The notes: generated by a model not told the origin, from the letters alone. Positions 36,589 to 46,713 are shown, counted from the first letter of the stretch. The stretch: 64,000 nucleotides of DNA from Rathayibacter rathayi (GCF_004011095.1 NZ_CP028129.1:434001-498000); one strand, 5' to 3'. Made by a program: numbers and translations.

Positions 36589-36677
36589 CGGATACCGTTG
36601 ATCGGGTCGCCCGAACGAGCCGTGTCGCGCCGCCGCGACCTGCCGGGCCCCTTCCGTTTCCCAGCCAAGGAGCGTCC

Positions 36678-37973
36678 GTGTCCTCATCCCCTTCCTCCGC
36701 GCACCCCGGCGTCGCCGCCTTGTTCGACGCGCCCGTCTCGGTGGTCGACCCCGAGATCGCCATCGTGCTTCAGCAGGAGCTCGATCGCCAGCGCAGCTAC
36801 CTCGAGATGATCGCGAGCGAGAACTTCGTTCCGCGAGCGATCCTCGAATCTCAGGGCTCCGTCTTGACCAATAAGTACGCCGAGGGCTACCCCGGTCGTC
36901 GTTACTACGGCGGTTGCGAGTTCGTCGATGTCGCCGAGCAGCTCGCGATCGACCGGGCCAAAGCGCTCTTCGGCGCCGAGTTCGCCAACGTCCAGCCCCA
37001 CTCCGGCGCGTCCGCCAACGCGGCGGCACTCGCCGCTCTGGTGCAGCCCGGCGACACCATCCTCGGCCTCGAGCTGGCCCACGGCGGACACCTGACCCAC
37101 GGCATGAAGCTCAACTTCTCGGGCAAGCTCTACAACGCGACCGCGTACGGCGTCGACCCGACGAGCTTCCGGATCGACATGGACGCTGTTCGCGAGAAGG
37201 CCCTGGAGGTCCGCCCGCAGGTGCTCATCGCTGGCTGGTCCGCCTACCCGCGCCAGCTCGACTTCGAGGCGTTCCGCGCCATCGCGGACGAGGTAGGCGC
37301 GAAGCTCTGGGTTGATATGGCCCACTTCGCCGGCCTGGTGGCCGCCGGCCTGCACCCCTCCCCGGTGCCCTTCGCCGACGTCGTGACGACCACCGTCCAC
37401 AAGACGCTGGCGGGCCCGCGCTCAGGCCTCATCCTTGCCAAGCAGGAGTACGCCAAGAAGGTGAACTCGGCCGTGTTCCCTGGTCAGCAGGGCGGTCCGC
37501 TGATGCATGTGATCGCAGCGAAGGCGACTGCGTTCAAGCTCGCCGGCGAAGCCGAGTTCGCCGACCGCCAGGCGCGTACCATCCGCGGTGCGCAGATCCT
37601 CGCCGAGCGCCTCACCGCCGCCGACTCGAAGGCCGAGGGCATCGACGTGCTCACCGGAGGCACCGACGTGCACCTCGTGCTCGCCGACCTGCGCGACTCG
37701 CCCCTGGACGGCAAGCAGGCCGAGGACCGCCTGCACGAGGTCGGCATCACGGTCAACCGCAATGCCGTCCCCTTCGATCCGCGCCCGCCGATGGTCACCT
37801 CGGGTCTGCGCATCGGCACCCCGGCGCTCGCGACCCGCGGCTTCGGCGACACCGAATTCACCGAGGTCGCCGACGTCATCGCCGAGGCGCTGAAGCCCTC
37901 GGCCGATCTCGAGGCGCTGCGCGATCGTGTCGCCCGCCTCACCGACGACTTCCCGCTCTACCCCGGGCTGTAG
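36678..37973 (+). CDS. glyA: Serine hydroxymethyltransferase
   Basis: GlyA converts serine and THF to glycine and 5,10-methylene-THF with PLP. The 431-residue protein has [57 protein letters not shown] and the PLP lysine in [15 protein letters not shown] (about 242). The GTG start at 36678 follows AAGGAG with 5-bp spacing. It is preceded by a ZTP riboswitch and followed after 77 bp by folD, giving a one-carbon operon. Confidence 0.97.
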   Translation: MSSSPSSAHPGVAALFDAPVSVVDPEIAIVLQQELDRQRSYLEMIASENFVPRAILESQGSVLTNKYAEGYPGRRYYGGCEFVDVAEQLAIDRAKALFGAEFANVQPHSGASANAAALAALVQPGDTILGLELAHGGHLTHGMKLNFSGKLYNATAYGVDPTSFRIDMDAVREKALEVRPQVLIAGWSAYPRQLDFEAFRAIADEVGAKLWVDMAHFAGLVAAGLHPSPVPFADVVTTTVHKTLAGPRSGLILAKQEYAKKVNSAVFPGQQGGPLMHVIAAKATAFKLAGEAEFADRQARTIRGAQILAERLTAADSKAEGIDVLTGGTDVHLVLADLRDSPLDGKQAEDRLHEVGITVNRNAVPFDPRPPMVTSGLRIGTPALATRGFGDTEFTEVADVIAEALKPSADLEALRDRVARLTDDFPLYPGL

Positions 37974-38050
37974 TCGATCCGCTGCACCACCCGCGCGGCG
38001 GAGGCGGGGCCTCGCTCCCTCTCCGCCGCGCCCCGAACGAGGAGCCCAAG

Positions 38051-38932
38051 ATGACGGCACAGGTACTTGACGGCGTCGCGACGGCGACGGCCGTCAAGAC
38101 GGAGATCGCCGAGCGGGTCGCCGCTCTGCGAGAGCGGGGCGTCGTGCCCGGGCTCGGTACGCTCTTGGTGGGAGAGGACCCGGCCTCGCGCTCGTACGTC
38201 GCGGGCAAGCACCGGGACTGCGCGGAGGTGGGGATCGAGTCGATCCGCGTCGACCTTCCCGCGACCGCGTCGGCGGAGGACATCCGCGCGGCGATCCGGC
38301 AGCTCAACGAGTCGTCGGCAGTGACCGGATACATCATCCAGCTCCCGCTGCCCGAGGGCATCGACGAGAACTCGATGCTCGAGCTGATGGATCCGGACAA
38401 GGACGCCGACGGCCTGCACCCCACCAACCTCGGGCGGCTCGTGCTGGGCGTCGAGGGCGAGCTGGACAGTCCGCTGCCCTGCACGCCCAATGGGATCGTC
38501 GAGATGCTGCAGCGCTACGGGATCCCCACCTCGGGCAAGCACGTTGTCGTCGTCGGCCGCGGGCTCACCGTCGGCCGTCCGCTCGGCCTCCTGCTCACGC
38601 GGAAGGGGCTGGACGCCACCGTGACACTGACCCACTCCCGCACCATCGACCTCGCCGCGGAGGTGCGCCGCGCCGATATCGTCGTGGCTGCGGTCGGTGT
38701 GCCCGGCTTGATCACGGCCGACTGGGTGAAGCCCGGTGCCGCGGTCCTGGATGTGGGTATCACCCGGGTCGAGAACCCTGGGACCGGCCGTGCGAAGCTG
38801 GCGGGTGACGTCGCTCCCTCGGTGGCGGAGGTCGCGGGCTGGCTCTCGCCCGTCCCCGGCGGCGTCGGCCCGATGACGCGCGCGATGCTCATCCACAATG
38901 TGGTGAGGGCGGCGGAGCGAGCTCTGCGCTGA
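38051..38932 (+). CDS. folD: Bifunctional methylene-THF dehydrogenase/methenyl-THF cyclohydrolase
   Basis: FolD oxidises 5,10-methylene-THF to methenyl-THF and hydrolyses it to 10-formyl-THF, the donor for PurN and PurH. The 293-residue protein has [18 protein letters not shown] with the catalytic Lys, [52 protein letters not shown] and [19 protein letters not shown]. The ATG follows GAGGAG. It is in one unit with glyA under the same riboswitch. Confidence 0.97.
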   Translation: MTAQVLDGVATATAVKTEIAERVAALRERGVVPGLGTLLVGEDPASRSYVAGKHRDCAEVGIESIRVDLPATASAEDIRAAIRQLNESSAVTGYIIQLPLPEGIDENSMLELMDPDKDADGLHPTNLGRLVLGVEGELDSPLPCTPNGIVEMLQRYGIPTSGKHVVVVGRGLTVGRPLGLLLTRKGLDATVTLTHSRTIDLAAEVRRADIVVAAVGVPGLITADWVKPGAAVLDVGITRVENPGTGRAKLAGDVAPSVAEVAGWLSPVPGGVGPMTRAMLIHNVVRAAERALR

Positions 38933-39081
38933 GCCGTCCGCCTCGCCTCGCCCGCACGGCCCGTGCCGGCCCGCGTTCGGGGGAGAGATGCAGTCGGCTC
39001 CCGGTAGCGTAGGTCGGCGCTCTCGCGTCCCCCACCTGTGGGACACGTCCTCGGAGCGCGCCCGCCCCACGAGGAGAACCC

Positions 39082-40125
39082 ATGCTCACCGTCACCGCCT
39101 ACGCCGCCCCCTCCGCGACCGAGCCGCTCGTCCCCACCACCATTGAGCGCCGCGACGTCGGACCGCACGACGTGCTGATCCAAATCGCCTACTCCGGTAT
39201 CTGCCACTCCGACATCCACACCGTGCGCGGCGACTGGGCCCCGGTCCAGTACCCGCTGACCGTGGGTCATGAGATCGTCGGCGTCGGCTCCGAGGTCGGC
39301 TCCGAGGTCACCAAGCACTCCGTCGGCGACCGCGTCGGCGTCGGCTGCATGGTGAATTCCTGCGGCGAATGCGAGAACTGCCTTGCCGGCGAGGAGCAGT
39401 ACTGCCTCGCGGGTAACACCGGCACCTACGCCTCCATCGACCGTGACGGCACCATCACGCAGGGCGGATACTCCACCCACGTCGTCGTCGAGGACTTCGT
39501 GCTCCATGTGCCGGAGTCGATCCCCTACGAGGCCGCCGTGCCCCTACTGTGCGCAGGAATCACCACTTACTCGCCGCTCGCGCACTGGGAGGCAGGTCCC
39601 GGCAAGTGCGTCGCCGTGGTCGGACTCGGCGGGCTCGGTCACATGGCCGTGAAGTTCGCTCACGCGATGGGCGCCGAGGTTACCGTTCTCTCACAGACTC
39701 TCAGCAAGAAGGAGGACGGCCTGCGCCTGGGCGCCGACCGTTACTACGCGACGAAGGACGAGTCGACCTTCGCCGACCTCAAGAACACCTTTGACCTGAT
39801 CATCAACACGGTCAGCGCGCCGCTGGATCTTGACGCCTACCTCGGACTCCTCCGCCGTAACGGCACGATGGTCAACGTCGGCGCCCCGGCCGAGGCCCTC
39901 CCTCTGCACGTTTTCACGCTGTTCGGAGCCCGCCGCTCCTTCGCAGGTTCCGGCATCGGAGGTATCCGCGAGACCCAGGAGATGCTCGACTTCTGCGCCG
40001 AAAAGGGCATCGCGAGCGAGGTCGAGGTCGTCTCGGCGTCCCAGATCAACGAGGCCTACGAGCGAGTGCTCGCCTCGGATGTGCGCTACCGCTTCGTGAT
40101 CGACGCGTCCACCTTCGAGAAGTGA
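39082..40125 (+). CDS. Zinc-dependent NAD(P) alcohol dehydrogenase (YahK/AdhC/CAD type)
   Basis: This 347-residue medium-chain dehydrogenase has the catalytic zinc site [13 protein letters not shown] with [10 protein letters not shown], the structural zinc cysteines in [17 protein letters not shown], and the nucleotide-binding [20 protein letters not shown]. The pattern matches NADP-preferring cinnamyl-alcohol-dehydrogenase-like enzymes that reduce various aldehydes. The ATG follows GAGGAGAA. It is probably monocistronic; the next gene has its own -10 element. The physiological substrate is not evident. Confidence 0.92.
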   Translation: MLTVTAYAAPSATEPLVPTTIERRDVGPHDVLIQIAYSGICHSDIHTVRGDWAPVQYPLTVGHEIVGVGSEVGSEVTKHSVGDRVGVGCMVNSCGECENCLAGEEQYCLAGNTGTYASIDRDGTITQGGYSTHVVVEDFVLHVPESIPYEAAVPLLCAGITTYSPLAHWEAGPGKCVAVVGLGGLGHMAVKFAHAMGAEVTVLSQTLSKKEDGLRLGADRYYATKDESTFADLKNTFDLIINTVSAPLDLDAYLGLLRRNGTMVNVGAPAEALPLHVFTLFGARRSFAGSGIGGIRETQEMLDFCAEKGIASEVEVVSASQINEAYERVLASDVRYRFVIDASTFEK

Positions 40126-40153
40126 GTGCGGCCGGGGCGCTAGCGTCAGCGGC

Positions 40154-40645
40154 ATGAGCGAACGGAGCCACCCGGCCGTCGACCGCGTCCTCGTCGATCT
40201 CGATCGGCACGGCGTGCACCCGCCGGTGCGCTGGCTCGACGAGGCAGCGTCGACGGCCGCGCTGGCGGCCGCAGCGCTGGGAGTCGAGGTCGCTCAGATC
40301 GCGAACTCGCTCGTGTTCCTGCTCGATGGTGTGCCGCTGCTGGTGCTGACCAGCGGTGGCCACCGCGTCGATATCGAGTGGCTGGGTGAGCAGCTGGGCG
40401 GAGTGATCGGCCGTGCCTCCGCTGTCGAGGTGAAGGCCGCGACCGGCCAGACCATCGGCGGGGTCGCTCCGGTGGGCCATCCCGCGCTGCTGCGAACGGT
40501 GGTCGACACGGCCCTCGCCGCCTACGACGTGGTCTGGGCCGCGGCGGGACACGCGCAGACGGTCTATCCGACGAACTTCGATGAGCTAGTGCGCGTCACT
40601 GCGGGGTCACCGCGGGAGGTCCGTCGGGCGGATTCGGTGCAGTAG
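40154..40645 (+). CDS. YbaK/EbsC-family aminoacyl-tRNA deacylase
   Basis: The 163-residue protein has LGVEVAQIANSLVFLLDGVP, VLTSGGHRVDIEWLGEQL and QTIGGVAPVGHPALLRTVVD, including the G-x-x-P substrate-gating loop, and ends near HAQTVYPTNFDEL. YbaK-like proteins hydrolyse mischarged tRNAs, typically Cys-tRNA-Pro. The ATG lies 7 nt after TAGCGT, consistent with a leaderless transcript. It is convergent with galK. Confidence 0.9.
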   Translation: MSERSHPAVDRVLVDLDRHGVHPPVRWLDEAASTAALAAAALGVEVAQIANSLVFLLDGVPLLVLTSGGHRVDIEWLGEQLGGVIGRASAVEVKAATGQTIGGVAPVGHPALLRTVVDTALAAYDVVWAAAGHAQTVYPTNFDELVRVTAGSPREVRRADSVQ

Positions 40646-40702
40646 CGCTTCCGGGATGTTCCTGACGACGCGCGGTCGCCGAGGGAGTTCCCGGATCGCG
40701 TG

Positions 40703-41884
40703 TCAGAGCACCCGGCCCGCACCGTCGGCTGCCGCTACCAGGAACAGCTCGGGCGTCGTGAAGCCCTTCGCGACGAAGGCGGCGAGGACGGCCGCGCGGA
40801 CTTCCTCCTCCTTCTCGACCGGAGTGAGTGCGATGGCCGAGCCGCCGAAGCCGCCGCCGGTCATCCGCGCACCGATCGCTCCGGCGCGGCGGGCGGCCTC
40901 GACGGCGGTGTCGAGTTCGGGTACCGAGATCTCGAAGTCGTCGCGGAGGGAGACGTGGCCCGCGTCGAGCAGGTCGCCGATCGCCCTCGGCCCGTGTTCG
41001 CGCAGCGTGCGGACGGTCTCGAGGACGCGGGCGTCCTCCGTCACGACGTGCTTCACGCGGCGGAACGTGATGTCGTCCAGGAGCTTCTCGGCGCGCGGCA
41101 GGTCGTCGATCGAGAGTTCGCGCAGCGACGGCACCCCGAGCGTTGCGGCGCCGAGTTCGCAGGAGGCGCGCCGCTCGGCGTATCCGCCGGTGGCGTGCGC
41201 ATGCTCGACACGAGTGTCGACGACGAGCAGGACGAGTCCCGCCTCCTCGAAGCCCAGCGGGATGACCTCGGTGTCGAGGCTGCGGCAGTCGAGGAAGACC
41301 GCGGCGTCGCGCTCTCCGAAGAGGGACGCCGACTCGTCCATGATCCCGGTGGGAGCGCCCACGGCGACGTTCTCGGCGCGGCGGCCGATACGCGCCATCG
41401 TGGTGCGGTCGAGGCCGAGGCCCCAGAGCTCGTCGAGGGCGACGGCCATCGCGCACATCAGTGCGGCCGAACTCGAGAGCCCCGCGCCGACCGGCACGTC
41501 AGAGTCGACGTATGCGTCGAAGCCCGAGCGGGAATCGAGGTCGACGCCGTATTCGGTGAGCGCCCACACCACGCCGAGCGGGTAGGCCGACCAGCCGGCA
41601 ACGGCGCCCGGGCCGAGCTCATCGAGAGCGACCTCGACGACCTCGGCCGAGAATGCGCTGCTGATCCGGACTGTGCGGTCCTCGCGGGGAGCGACGGCCA
41701 TTGCAGTCGCGCGGTCGATCGCGAAGGGGAACACGAAGCCGTCGTTGTAGTCGGTGTGTTCGCCGATTAGGTTGACGCGACCGGGGCCCGCCCAGACGCC
41801 CGCGGCGCCGCGCCCGTAGCTCCGCTCGAACGCGGCGGCCGCGCTCTCGGCGACGGCGGTGAGAGAGGGGGAAGCGGCGGTCAT
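40703..41884 (-). CDS. galK: Galactokinase
   Basis: GalK phosphorylates galactose to galactose 1-phosphate. The 393-residue GHMP kinase has the signature GRVNLIGEHTDYNDGFVFPF, the ATP-binding VPVGAGLSSSAALMCAMAVA, GIMDESASLFGERDAAVFLD with the catalytic Asp, and C-terminal GARMTGGGFGGSAIALTP. The start overlaps the galT stop by ATGA. galT and galK form an operon read away from the DeoR-type regulator. Confidence 0.96.
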   Translation of the reverse strand: MTAASPSLTAVAESAAAAFERSYGRGAAGVWAGPGRVNLIGEHTDYNDGFVFPFAIDRATAMAVAPREDRTVRISSAFSAEVVEVALDELGPGAVAGWSAYPLGVVWALTEYGVDLDSRSGFDAYVDSDVPVGAGLSSSAALMCAMAVALDELWGLGLDRTTMARIGRRAENVAVGAPTGIMDESASLFGERDAAVFLDCRSLDTEVIPLGFEEAGLVLLVVDTRVEHAHATGGYAERRASCELGAATLGVPSLRELSIDDLPRAEKLLDDITFRRVKHVVTEDARVLETVRTLREHGPRAIGDLLDAGHVSLRDDFEISVPELDTAVEAARRAGAIGARMTGGGFGGSAIALTPVEKEEEVRAAVLAAFVAKGFTTPELFLVAAADGAGRVL

Positions 41885-43152
41885 CGGTTCTCCTCGGCGG
41901 CAGCGGCGGCGATGTCGGCCGCGGTGGTGGTGGTGGCGGCGCTGTCGGGCAGCGACCCGTCTCCGTGCGCGGTCGTCTGCAGAGCGGCGTCGGGGTGCCG
42001 GGCGAGCCCGGCCTCGATCACGGCGGCGTCGGCCCGCTCGAGAGCGGCGCGGAGGTCCGCAGCGCTCGTCTCGGGGGCGATGTCGCCGATCCAGGCGCCC
42101 ATCGCCGCCTCACTGCCCGCGAGGTACTTGAGCTTCGTCTCCGCCCGGCGGGGCGAGGTGATTTGGAGCATCAGGCGAACCTCGTCGCGGCGCACATGCA
42201 CCGGCGCCTGGTGCCAGGCGGCGATGTAGGGCGTCGGGGTGTCGTAGAGCGCGTCGATGCCGCGGAGCAGCCGCTGATAGATCGTCGCGAGCTCGTCGCG
42301 CTCCGCCGGGGTCGTCGCGGCTAAGTCGGGGACGTGGCGGTGCGGCAGGAGGTGGATCTCAATGGGCCAGCGGGCGGCGAAAGGTACGAACGCGGTGAAG
42401 TGCTCGCCGCGGATCAGGACGCGCTCGCCGTCCTGCTCGAAGGCGAGGACGTCGGCGAACATCGACGGGCCGTAGCTGTCGAGCGAGGCGAGCAGGCGGG
42501 TCGTGCGGGGAGTGACGTAGGGGTAGGAGTAGATCTGCCCGTGGGGGTGGTGCAGCGTGACTCCGATCGCCTCGCCGCGGTTCTCGAACGGGAAGACCTG
42601 CTGCACGCCGGGCAGAGCCGAGAGGGCGCCCACGCGGTCGGCCCAGGCCTCGACAACGGTTCGGGCGCGGGAGGTGCTGAGCGTGGCGAACGAGCCCTCG
42701 TTCTCGGGGCTGAAGCAGACGACCTCGCAGCGGCCGACGCTGGTGAGGGTTCGACCGAGCCCCAGGGCGCGCAGATCCTCGAGCGAGGCGGGCGCGTCCG
42801 TGTCCTCGAGGAGCGGGCCGAAAGAGGGGGAGCGGTTCTCGAACACGGCCACGTCGTAGTGGCTGGGCACCTCGGAGGGGTTTGTCGGCGAGGCGGGGGC
42901 GAGCGGATCGAGCTTGGCAGGGGGCAGGAACACGCGGTTCTGGCGTGAGGCGGCGATCGACACCCATTCACCGGTCAGGACGTCCTGGCGCATTCGTGCG
43001 GTGGCGGGGCGCGGGTCGAGGTGGCGGGAATCGGCGGCGCGCTCCAGGGGGAGTGTCGTGTCGGCGTCGTCGAAGTAGAGGAGCTCGCGGCCGTCGGCCA
43101 GCGTGTGCGGGCGCTTGACGACGCCGGCGGAGAGAGTGATCGCTTCGTTCAT
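41881..43152 (-). CDS. galT: Galactose-1-phosphate uridylyltransferase
   Basis: GalT exchanges UMP between UDP-glucose and galactose 1-phosphate. The 423-residue protein has RMRQDVLTGEWVSIAASRQN, the segment YDVAVFENRSPSFGPL, FPFENRGEAIGVTLHHPHGQIY with the H-P-H nucleophile, and PIEIHLLPHRHVPDL for metal or phosphate contacts. The frame stays open far upstream, but the ATG at 43152 (MNEAITLSAGVVKRP) starts where similarity begins. A C-terminal tail of about 50 residues rich in Ala and Thr is extra. Intergenic candidate operator sites face the divergent DeoR-type gene. Confidence 0.95.
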   Translation of the reverse strand: MNEAITLSAGVVKRPHTLADGRELLYFDDADTTLPLERAADSRHLDPRPATARMRQDVLTGEWVSIAASRQNRVFLPPAKLDPLAPASPTNPSEVPSHYDVAVFENRSPSFGPLLEDTDAPASLEDLRALGLGRTLTSVGRCEVVCFSPENEGSFATLSTSRARTVVEAWADRVGALSALPGVQQVFPFENRGEAIGVTLHHPHGQIYSYPYVTPRTTRLLASLDSYGPSMFADVLAFEQDGERVLIRGEHFTAFVPFAARWPIEIHLLPHRHVPDLAATTPAERDELATIYQRLLRGIDALYDTPTPYIAAWHQAPVHVRRDEVRLMLQITSPRRAETKLKYLAGSEAAMGAWIGDIAPETSAADLRAALERADAAVIEAGLARHPDAALQTTAHGDGSLPDSAATTTTAADIAAAAAEENR

Positions 43153-43183
43153 GACAAACACCACCGTAGCGCTAAATCTTCGA

Positions 43184-43210
43184 AAAAGAAAGTTGGGTTT
43201 CTCTTTGACA
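43184..43210. promoter_or_regulatory. Candidate operator and -35 between galT and the DeoR gene
   Basis: AAAAAGAAAG (43184-43193) and TTTCTCTTTGACA (43198-43210) form an imperfect inverted repeat of a kind bound by DeoR-family repressors. TTGACA at 43205-43210 may serve as -35 for the rightward gene. This is inferred from position and symmetry only. Confidence 0.5.
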
Positions 43211-43239
43211 AGTCGTCCCGGGCGCGGCAGCATAGGCGG

Positions 43240-44067
43240 ATGAGAACGGATAGCGAGCAGGAGTCGACGTCGGCGATCGAGCGCCGGCTGCGGCTTCGCC
43301 TGACCGCCGAGAACTCGGGCTTCGTCGCGGTCGCCCAGATGGCCGACCTGCTGGGCGTCTCGGTCGTCACCGTCCGCTCCGACCTCGCGGTGCTCGCGAG
43401 CGAGGGCGTCCTGCAGCGCGTACGCGGGGGAGCGATCCCGATACCCGCCCGCTCCGGCGAGCGCTCGCTCGAAGAAGGATTGAGTGCCGCGTCCGACGAG
43501 AAGGCCGCGATCGGGCGCGAGGCCGCCGCCTCCGTCTCCTCCGGCCAGAGCATCGTGCTCGACGTGGGTACCACTCCGCTCGCCATCGCGCACGCGCTGG
43601 TGAAGCGGAAGGAGCTGCGCGACGTTACCGTGATCACCAACGGGCTCTCCACCGCGCTGGCGCTTGAACCGGCCATCCCCCGCTTTACGGTCGTCGTCAC
43701 CGGAGGCACCCTGCGCCCGCTTCAGCACTCGCTGGTCGAACCGCTCGCCTCCGAGATGCTCGAGCGCATCCGCGCCGACGTCGCCTTCATCGGCTGCACC
43801 GGCGTCCACCCCGAGGCTGGCGTGACCAACGTCAACCTGCCCGAGGCCGCTCTGAAGCGCCGGATGCTGCGCGCGGCGACCCGGCGGATCGTGGTCGCCG
43901 ACTCCTCCAAACTCGGCGTCATCGACCTCGGCCGGGTCGCCGCCACCGACGAGTTCGACCGCCTGCTCACCGGCGCCGGCGCCGCCCACGAGCTCGTCGC
44001 CGACCTGGAGGAGGCGGGGCTCGCGGTCACCCGTTGCCGCGCGCTCGGCGATCGTGTCAGTCCGTAG
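43240..44067 (+). CDS. DeoR-family transcriptional regulator
   Basis: The ATG at 43240 gives 275 residues; the frame is open upstream but has no similarity there. The N-terminal HTH (FVAVAQMADLLGVSVVTVRS, then DLAVLASEGVLQRVRGGAIP) matches DeoR proteins, and the C-terminal DeoRC sensor has SIVLDVGTTPLAIAHAL, VTVITNGLSTALAL and ADVAFIGCTGVHPEAGVTN. DeoRC usually senses a phosphosugar. Divergence from galT-galK suggests control of galactose use, with galactose 1-phosphate or a related sugar phosphate as a guess for the ligand. Confidence 0.9.
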   Translation: MRTDSEQESTSAIERRLRLRLTAENSGFVAVAQMADLLGVSVVTVRSDLAVLASEGVLQRVRGGAIPIPARSGERSLEEGLSAASDEKAAIGREAAASVSSGQSIVLDVGTTPLAIAHALVKRKELRDVTVITNGLSTALALEPAIPRFTVVVTGGTLRPLQHSLVEPLASEMLERIRADVAFIGCTGVHPEAGVTNVNLPEAALKRRMLRAATRRIVVADSSKLGVIDLGRVAATDEFDRLLTGAGAAHELVADLEEAGLAVTRCRALGDRVSP

Positions 44068-44076
44068 GATCGAGCA

Positions 44077-45030
44077 ATGGCCGACTTCACCCCCGCTCCC
44101 GCCACCGGGCGCCAGTTCTCGCTCGACCTCACTGCCGAGGGACGCACCCTGCACGCCGTCGTGACCGAGGTGGCCGCAGCGCTGCGCCACCTCTCCGTCG
44201 ACGCCGTGGAGATCACCGCCTCCTACCCCGAGAGCACCGTTCCGCCGTTCGGCTCGGGCATCGTGCTGGTGCCCTGGCCCAACCGTGTGAAGGACGGGCG
44301 CTGGCACCACCGCGGCGAGACGCTCCAGCTCGCCATCACCGAGCCGAAGTACCACAACGCCATCCACGGCCTGCTGGTCAGCGTTCCCTACCGCCTGATC
44401 GACCAGGGGCCCTCTTTCGTCGAGTTGGCCGCGCCGGTCGTGCCGCAGGCGGGCTACCCGTTCCACCTCGAGACCTCGGTCCGCTACGAGCTGCAGGCCG
44501 ACGGCCTGAAGGTCCTCCACCGTGTCATCAACGTCGGAGCCGACGAGGCGCCCGTCGCGATCGGCACGCACCCCTTCCTCGCCATCGGCGACGTCCCGAC
44601 CGACGAGCTCGAGATCACCGTCGACGCGGCGGTGCACATCGAGGTCGACGAGCGCCTCATCCCTACCGGTCAGAGCCCGGTCGAGGGCACCGAGTGGGAC
44701 CTCCGCTCGGGCCGTCGCATCGGCGACCTCGAACTCGACGATGCCTGGGCCGATGTCCGCATGGTCGACGGCGAGAGCGTGCACGGCCTGCGCGCCGCCG
44801 ACGGGCGCCGCGTGCTCCTCTGGGCCGACGCCTCACACAACTTCATCCAGGTCTTCATCACCCGGATCTTCCCCGACGGCGACGACGTGAAGACGGCGAT
44901 CGCGGTTGAGCCGATGACCGCTCCCGCCGAGGCGTTCACCAGCGGGCAGGGCCTGCGCTGGCTTGAGCCGGGCGAGGAGTGGACGCTCGCGTGGGGTATT
45001 CGCCACGAGGGGTTCCCCACCGCGCCATGA
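44077..45030 (+). CDS. Aldose 1-epimerase family protein (galactose mutarotase-like)
   Basis: The 317-residue beta-sandwich protein has VLVPWPNRVKDGRWHHRG, YHNAIHGLLVSVPYRL with the conserved His, VAIGTHPFLAIGDVPTDEL and the C-terminal KTAIAVEPMTAPAEAF with the catalytic Glu. It would equilibrate alpha and beta galactose (or glucose), feeding GalK. The ATG is 6 nt after TAGGAT, which overlaps the upstream stop, so it can be transcribed independently as a leaderless message. Its stop overlaps the next gene by ATGA. Confidence 0.9.
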   Translation: MADFTPAPATGRQFSLDLTAEGRTLHAVVTEVAAALRHLSVDAVEITASYPESTVPPFGSGIVLVPWPNRVKDGRWHHRGETLQLAITEPKYHNAIHGLLVSVPYRLIDQGPSFVELAAPVVPQAGYPFHLETSVRYELQADGLKVLHRVINVGADEAPVAIGTHPFLAIGDVPTDELEITVDAAVHIEVDERLIPTGQSPVEGTEWDLRSGRRIGDLELDDAWADVRMVDGESVHGLRAADGRRVLLWADASHNFIQVFITRIFPDGDDVKTAIAVEPMTAPAEAFTSGQGLRWLEPGEEWTLAWGIRHEGFPTAP

Positions 45031-46295
45031 GCACCCTCGCGGCGGTCGGGCGCGATGACGTGGCCAAGCGCGTCGCTCTCGTCCGGATGAAGCGGCTCGC
45101 CACGGGCCTGCTCGTGGTGATGGCCGTCGTCTTCGCCGTCTCATTCGCCCTGCAAGACCGCCATCCGTGGCTGCAGTGGGTGCGGGCCGCGAGCGAGGGC
45201 GGGATGGTCGGCGCGCTCGCCGACTGGTTCGCGGTGACGGCGCTGTTCCGCCGTCCGCTGGGGCTGCCGATCCCGCACACCGCGATCATCCCGACCAAGA
45301 AGGACGAGATCGGCGCCAGCCTCGCCCAGTTCGTCGAGGAAAACTTTCTCCGCGGTGTCATCGTGCGCGAGAAGCTCGACTCGTTCGGGATCGCCCGGCG
45401 CGCCGGGCTCTGGCTCGCCGAACCCGAGAACGCACAGCGCGTCGGCGGCGAGAGTGCGGCCGCCGTCCGGTCCGCGATCGCTCTGCTAGACGACTCCGAC
45501 GTGCAGCGCGTGATCGAGGCGCTCGCACGTCGTCACCTCCTCGACCCGCAATGGGGGCCGCCGCTGGGCTCGCTGGTGGGCAGTGTGGTCGAGGCCGGTC
45601 ACCACCGGCGGCTCGTCGACACGCTGGTCGAGCAGGCGGAGTCGTGGCTTGCCGCCAACCCGCAGAGCTTCACCCGGATGGTCAGCGGGCGCCTGCCGAG
45701 CTGGCTGCCGTCCGCGGTCAGTCGAGCGCTGGACGAGCGGCTGTATCACGAGGCCCTCGTCTTCGTCGCGGCGGTGCGTGACGAGCAGGGCCACCCGTTG
45801 CGGATCGCCATCGACGGCTACCTCGCCACGCTGGCGGAGGATCTGGGCACCGATCCCGATCTGATCGCCCGGGTGGAGGAGATCAAGAACCGCGCTTTCG
45901 ACAGCCCGCGCGTGCGCGAGCTCGCCGGCGACGCCTGGGAGGCGACGAAGGCATCTCTCCTCGGTGCGATGGACGATCCGGCGAGCCCTCTGCGCGGCAG
46001 CATCGAGTCGATCGTGGTCGACCTCGGCCGGCGTCTCTCGACCGATGCCGGCCTCGCAGCAACCGTCGACTCCTGGATCGGATCTGTTGCGGCGAACCTC
46101 GTCGACCGCTACCGCACGGACATCGCCAGCATCATCGGCGACACCATTCACCGCTGGGACCCGCGCGAGACGTCTGAGAAGCTCGAACTCCAGGTCGGCA
46201 AGGACCTCCAGTTCATCCGGATCAACGGCACTGTTGTCGGGTCCTTGGCCGGCCTGGTCATCTTTACCATCGCGCATGCGCTGCTCGGCTCCTGA
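45027..46295 (+). CDS. DUF445 family membrane protein
   Basis: This 422-residue protein has an N-terminal membrane helix (LATGLLVVMAVVFAVSFALQ), the DUF445 hallmark ASEGGMVGALADWFAVTALF RRP-type segment with IPHTAIIPTKKDEIGASLA, a long helical cytoplasmic region with repeated segments, and a C-terminal membrane helix (VVGSLAGLVIFTIAHALLGS). The function is unknown; relatives are YjiN/YheB-type proteins. The ATG at 45027 overlaps the mutarotase stop (ATGA), so the two are coupled. Confidence 0.9.
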   Translation: MSTLAAVGRDDVAKRVALVRMKRLATGLLVVMAVVFAVSFALQDRHPWLQWVRAASEGGMVGALADWFAVTALFRRPLGLPIPHTAIIPTKKDEIGASLAQFVEENFLRGVIVREKLDSFGIARRAGLWLAEPENAQRVGGESAAAVRSAIALLDDSDVQRVIEALARRHLLDPQWGPPLGSLVGSVVEAGHHRRLVDTLVEQAESWLAANPQSFTRMVSGRLPSWLPSAVSRALDERLYHEALVFVAAVRDEQGHPLRIAIDGYLATLAEDLGTDPDLIARVEEIKNRAFDSPRVRELAGDAWEATKASLLGAMDDPASPLRGSIESIVVDLGRRLSTDAGLAATVDSWIGSVAANLVDRYRTDIASIIGDTIHRWDPRETSEKLELQVGKDLQFIRINGTVVGSLAGLVIFTIAHALLGS

Positions 46296-46361
46296 AGCGG
46301 AGCGCGCGGGGCCGCTCCGCAAGCCCTCGTCGGTGTCGGTGGTCGGGCGTACGGTCGCAGC

Positions 46362-46643
46362 ATGAGCAATGACAACACCACTGATCCCGATGTCAAGACC
46401 GAGGGCGACGTCCTCGGTGCGCGTGCCGACGACGGCAGCGACACCAGCGCCAGCAAGGACCCGTCCGACTGGGTCACCGGCGATGAGCCGATGACCGGCC
46501 CGCAGCGCAGTTACCTCGACACCCTCGCGCGCGAGGCGGGCGAGACCCTTCCCGCCGACCTCACCAAGGCTGAGGCCTCCGAGCACATCGATCGTCTGCA
46601 GTCCGCCACGGGCCGCGGCGACGGAAGCAATGGTCACGACTGA
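46362..46643 (+). CDS. DUF3072 family protein
   Basis: This small 93-residue acidic protein has DWVTGDEPMTGPQRSYLDTL, AREAGETLPADLTKAEASEH and IDRLQSATGRG, the hallmark of DUF3072. The first 35 residues look disordered. The ATG lies 6 nt after TACGGT, so it is probably leaderless. A strong intrinsic terminator follows at 46674-46713. The function is unknown; relatives are common in Actinobacteria and alphaproteobacteria. Confidence 0.9.
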   Translation: MSNDNTTDPDVKTEGDVLGARADDGSDTSASKDPSDWVTGDEPMTGPQRSYLDTLAREAGETLPADLTKAEASEHIDRLQSATGRGDGSNGHD

Positions 46644-46673
46644 TCCTGCCGGGGCCTTCGGAGGCTGAGCAGC

Positions 46674-46713
46674 GGTCCGGTGGCGCCTCCAGGAGAGGAC
46701 GCGCCACCGGACC
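46674..46713 (+). terminator. Intrinsic terminator after the DUF3072 gene
   Basis: GGTCCGGTGGCGC pairs perfectly with GCGCCACCGGACC over a 14-nt loop and is followed by the T-rich ATCTTTCTTTTCT. It is the only hairpin in the window with a classical T-rich tail beside the one at 56143-56187. Confidence 0.9.

Noticed and set aside
43153..44784. Upstream extension of galT to 967 residues
   Set aside because: Similarity to GalT begins at the ATG at 43152; the extension lies antisense to the DeoR regulator and mutarotase.
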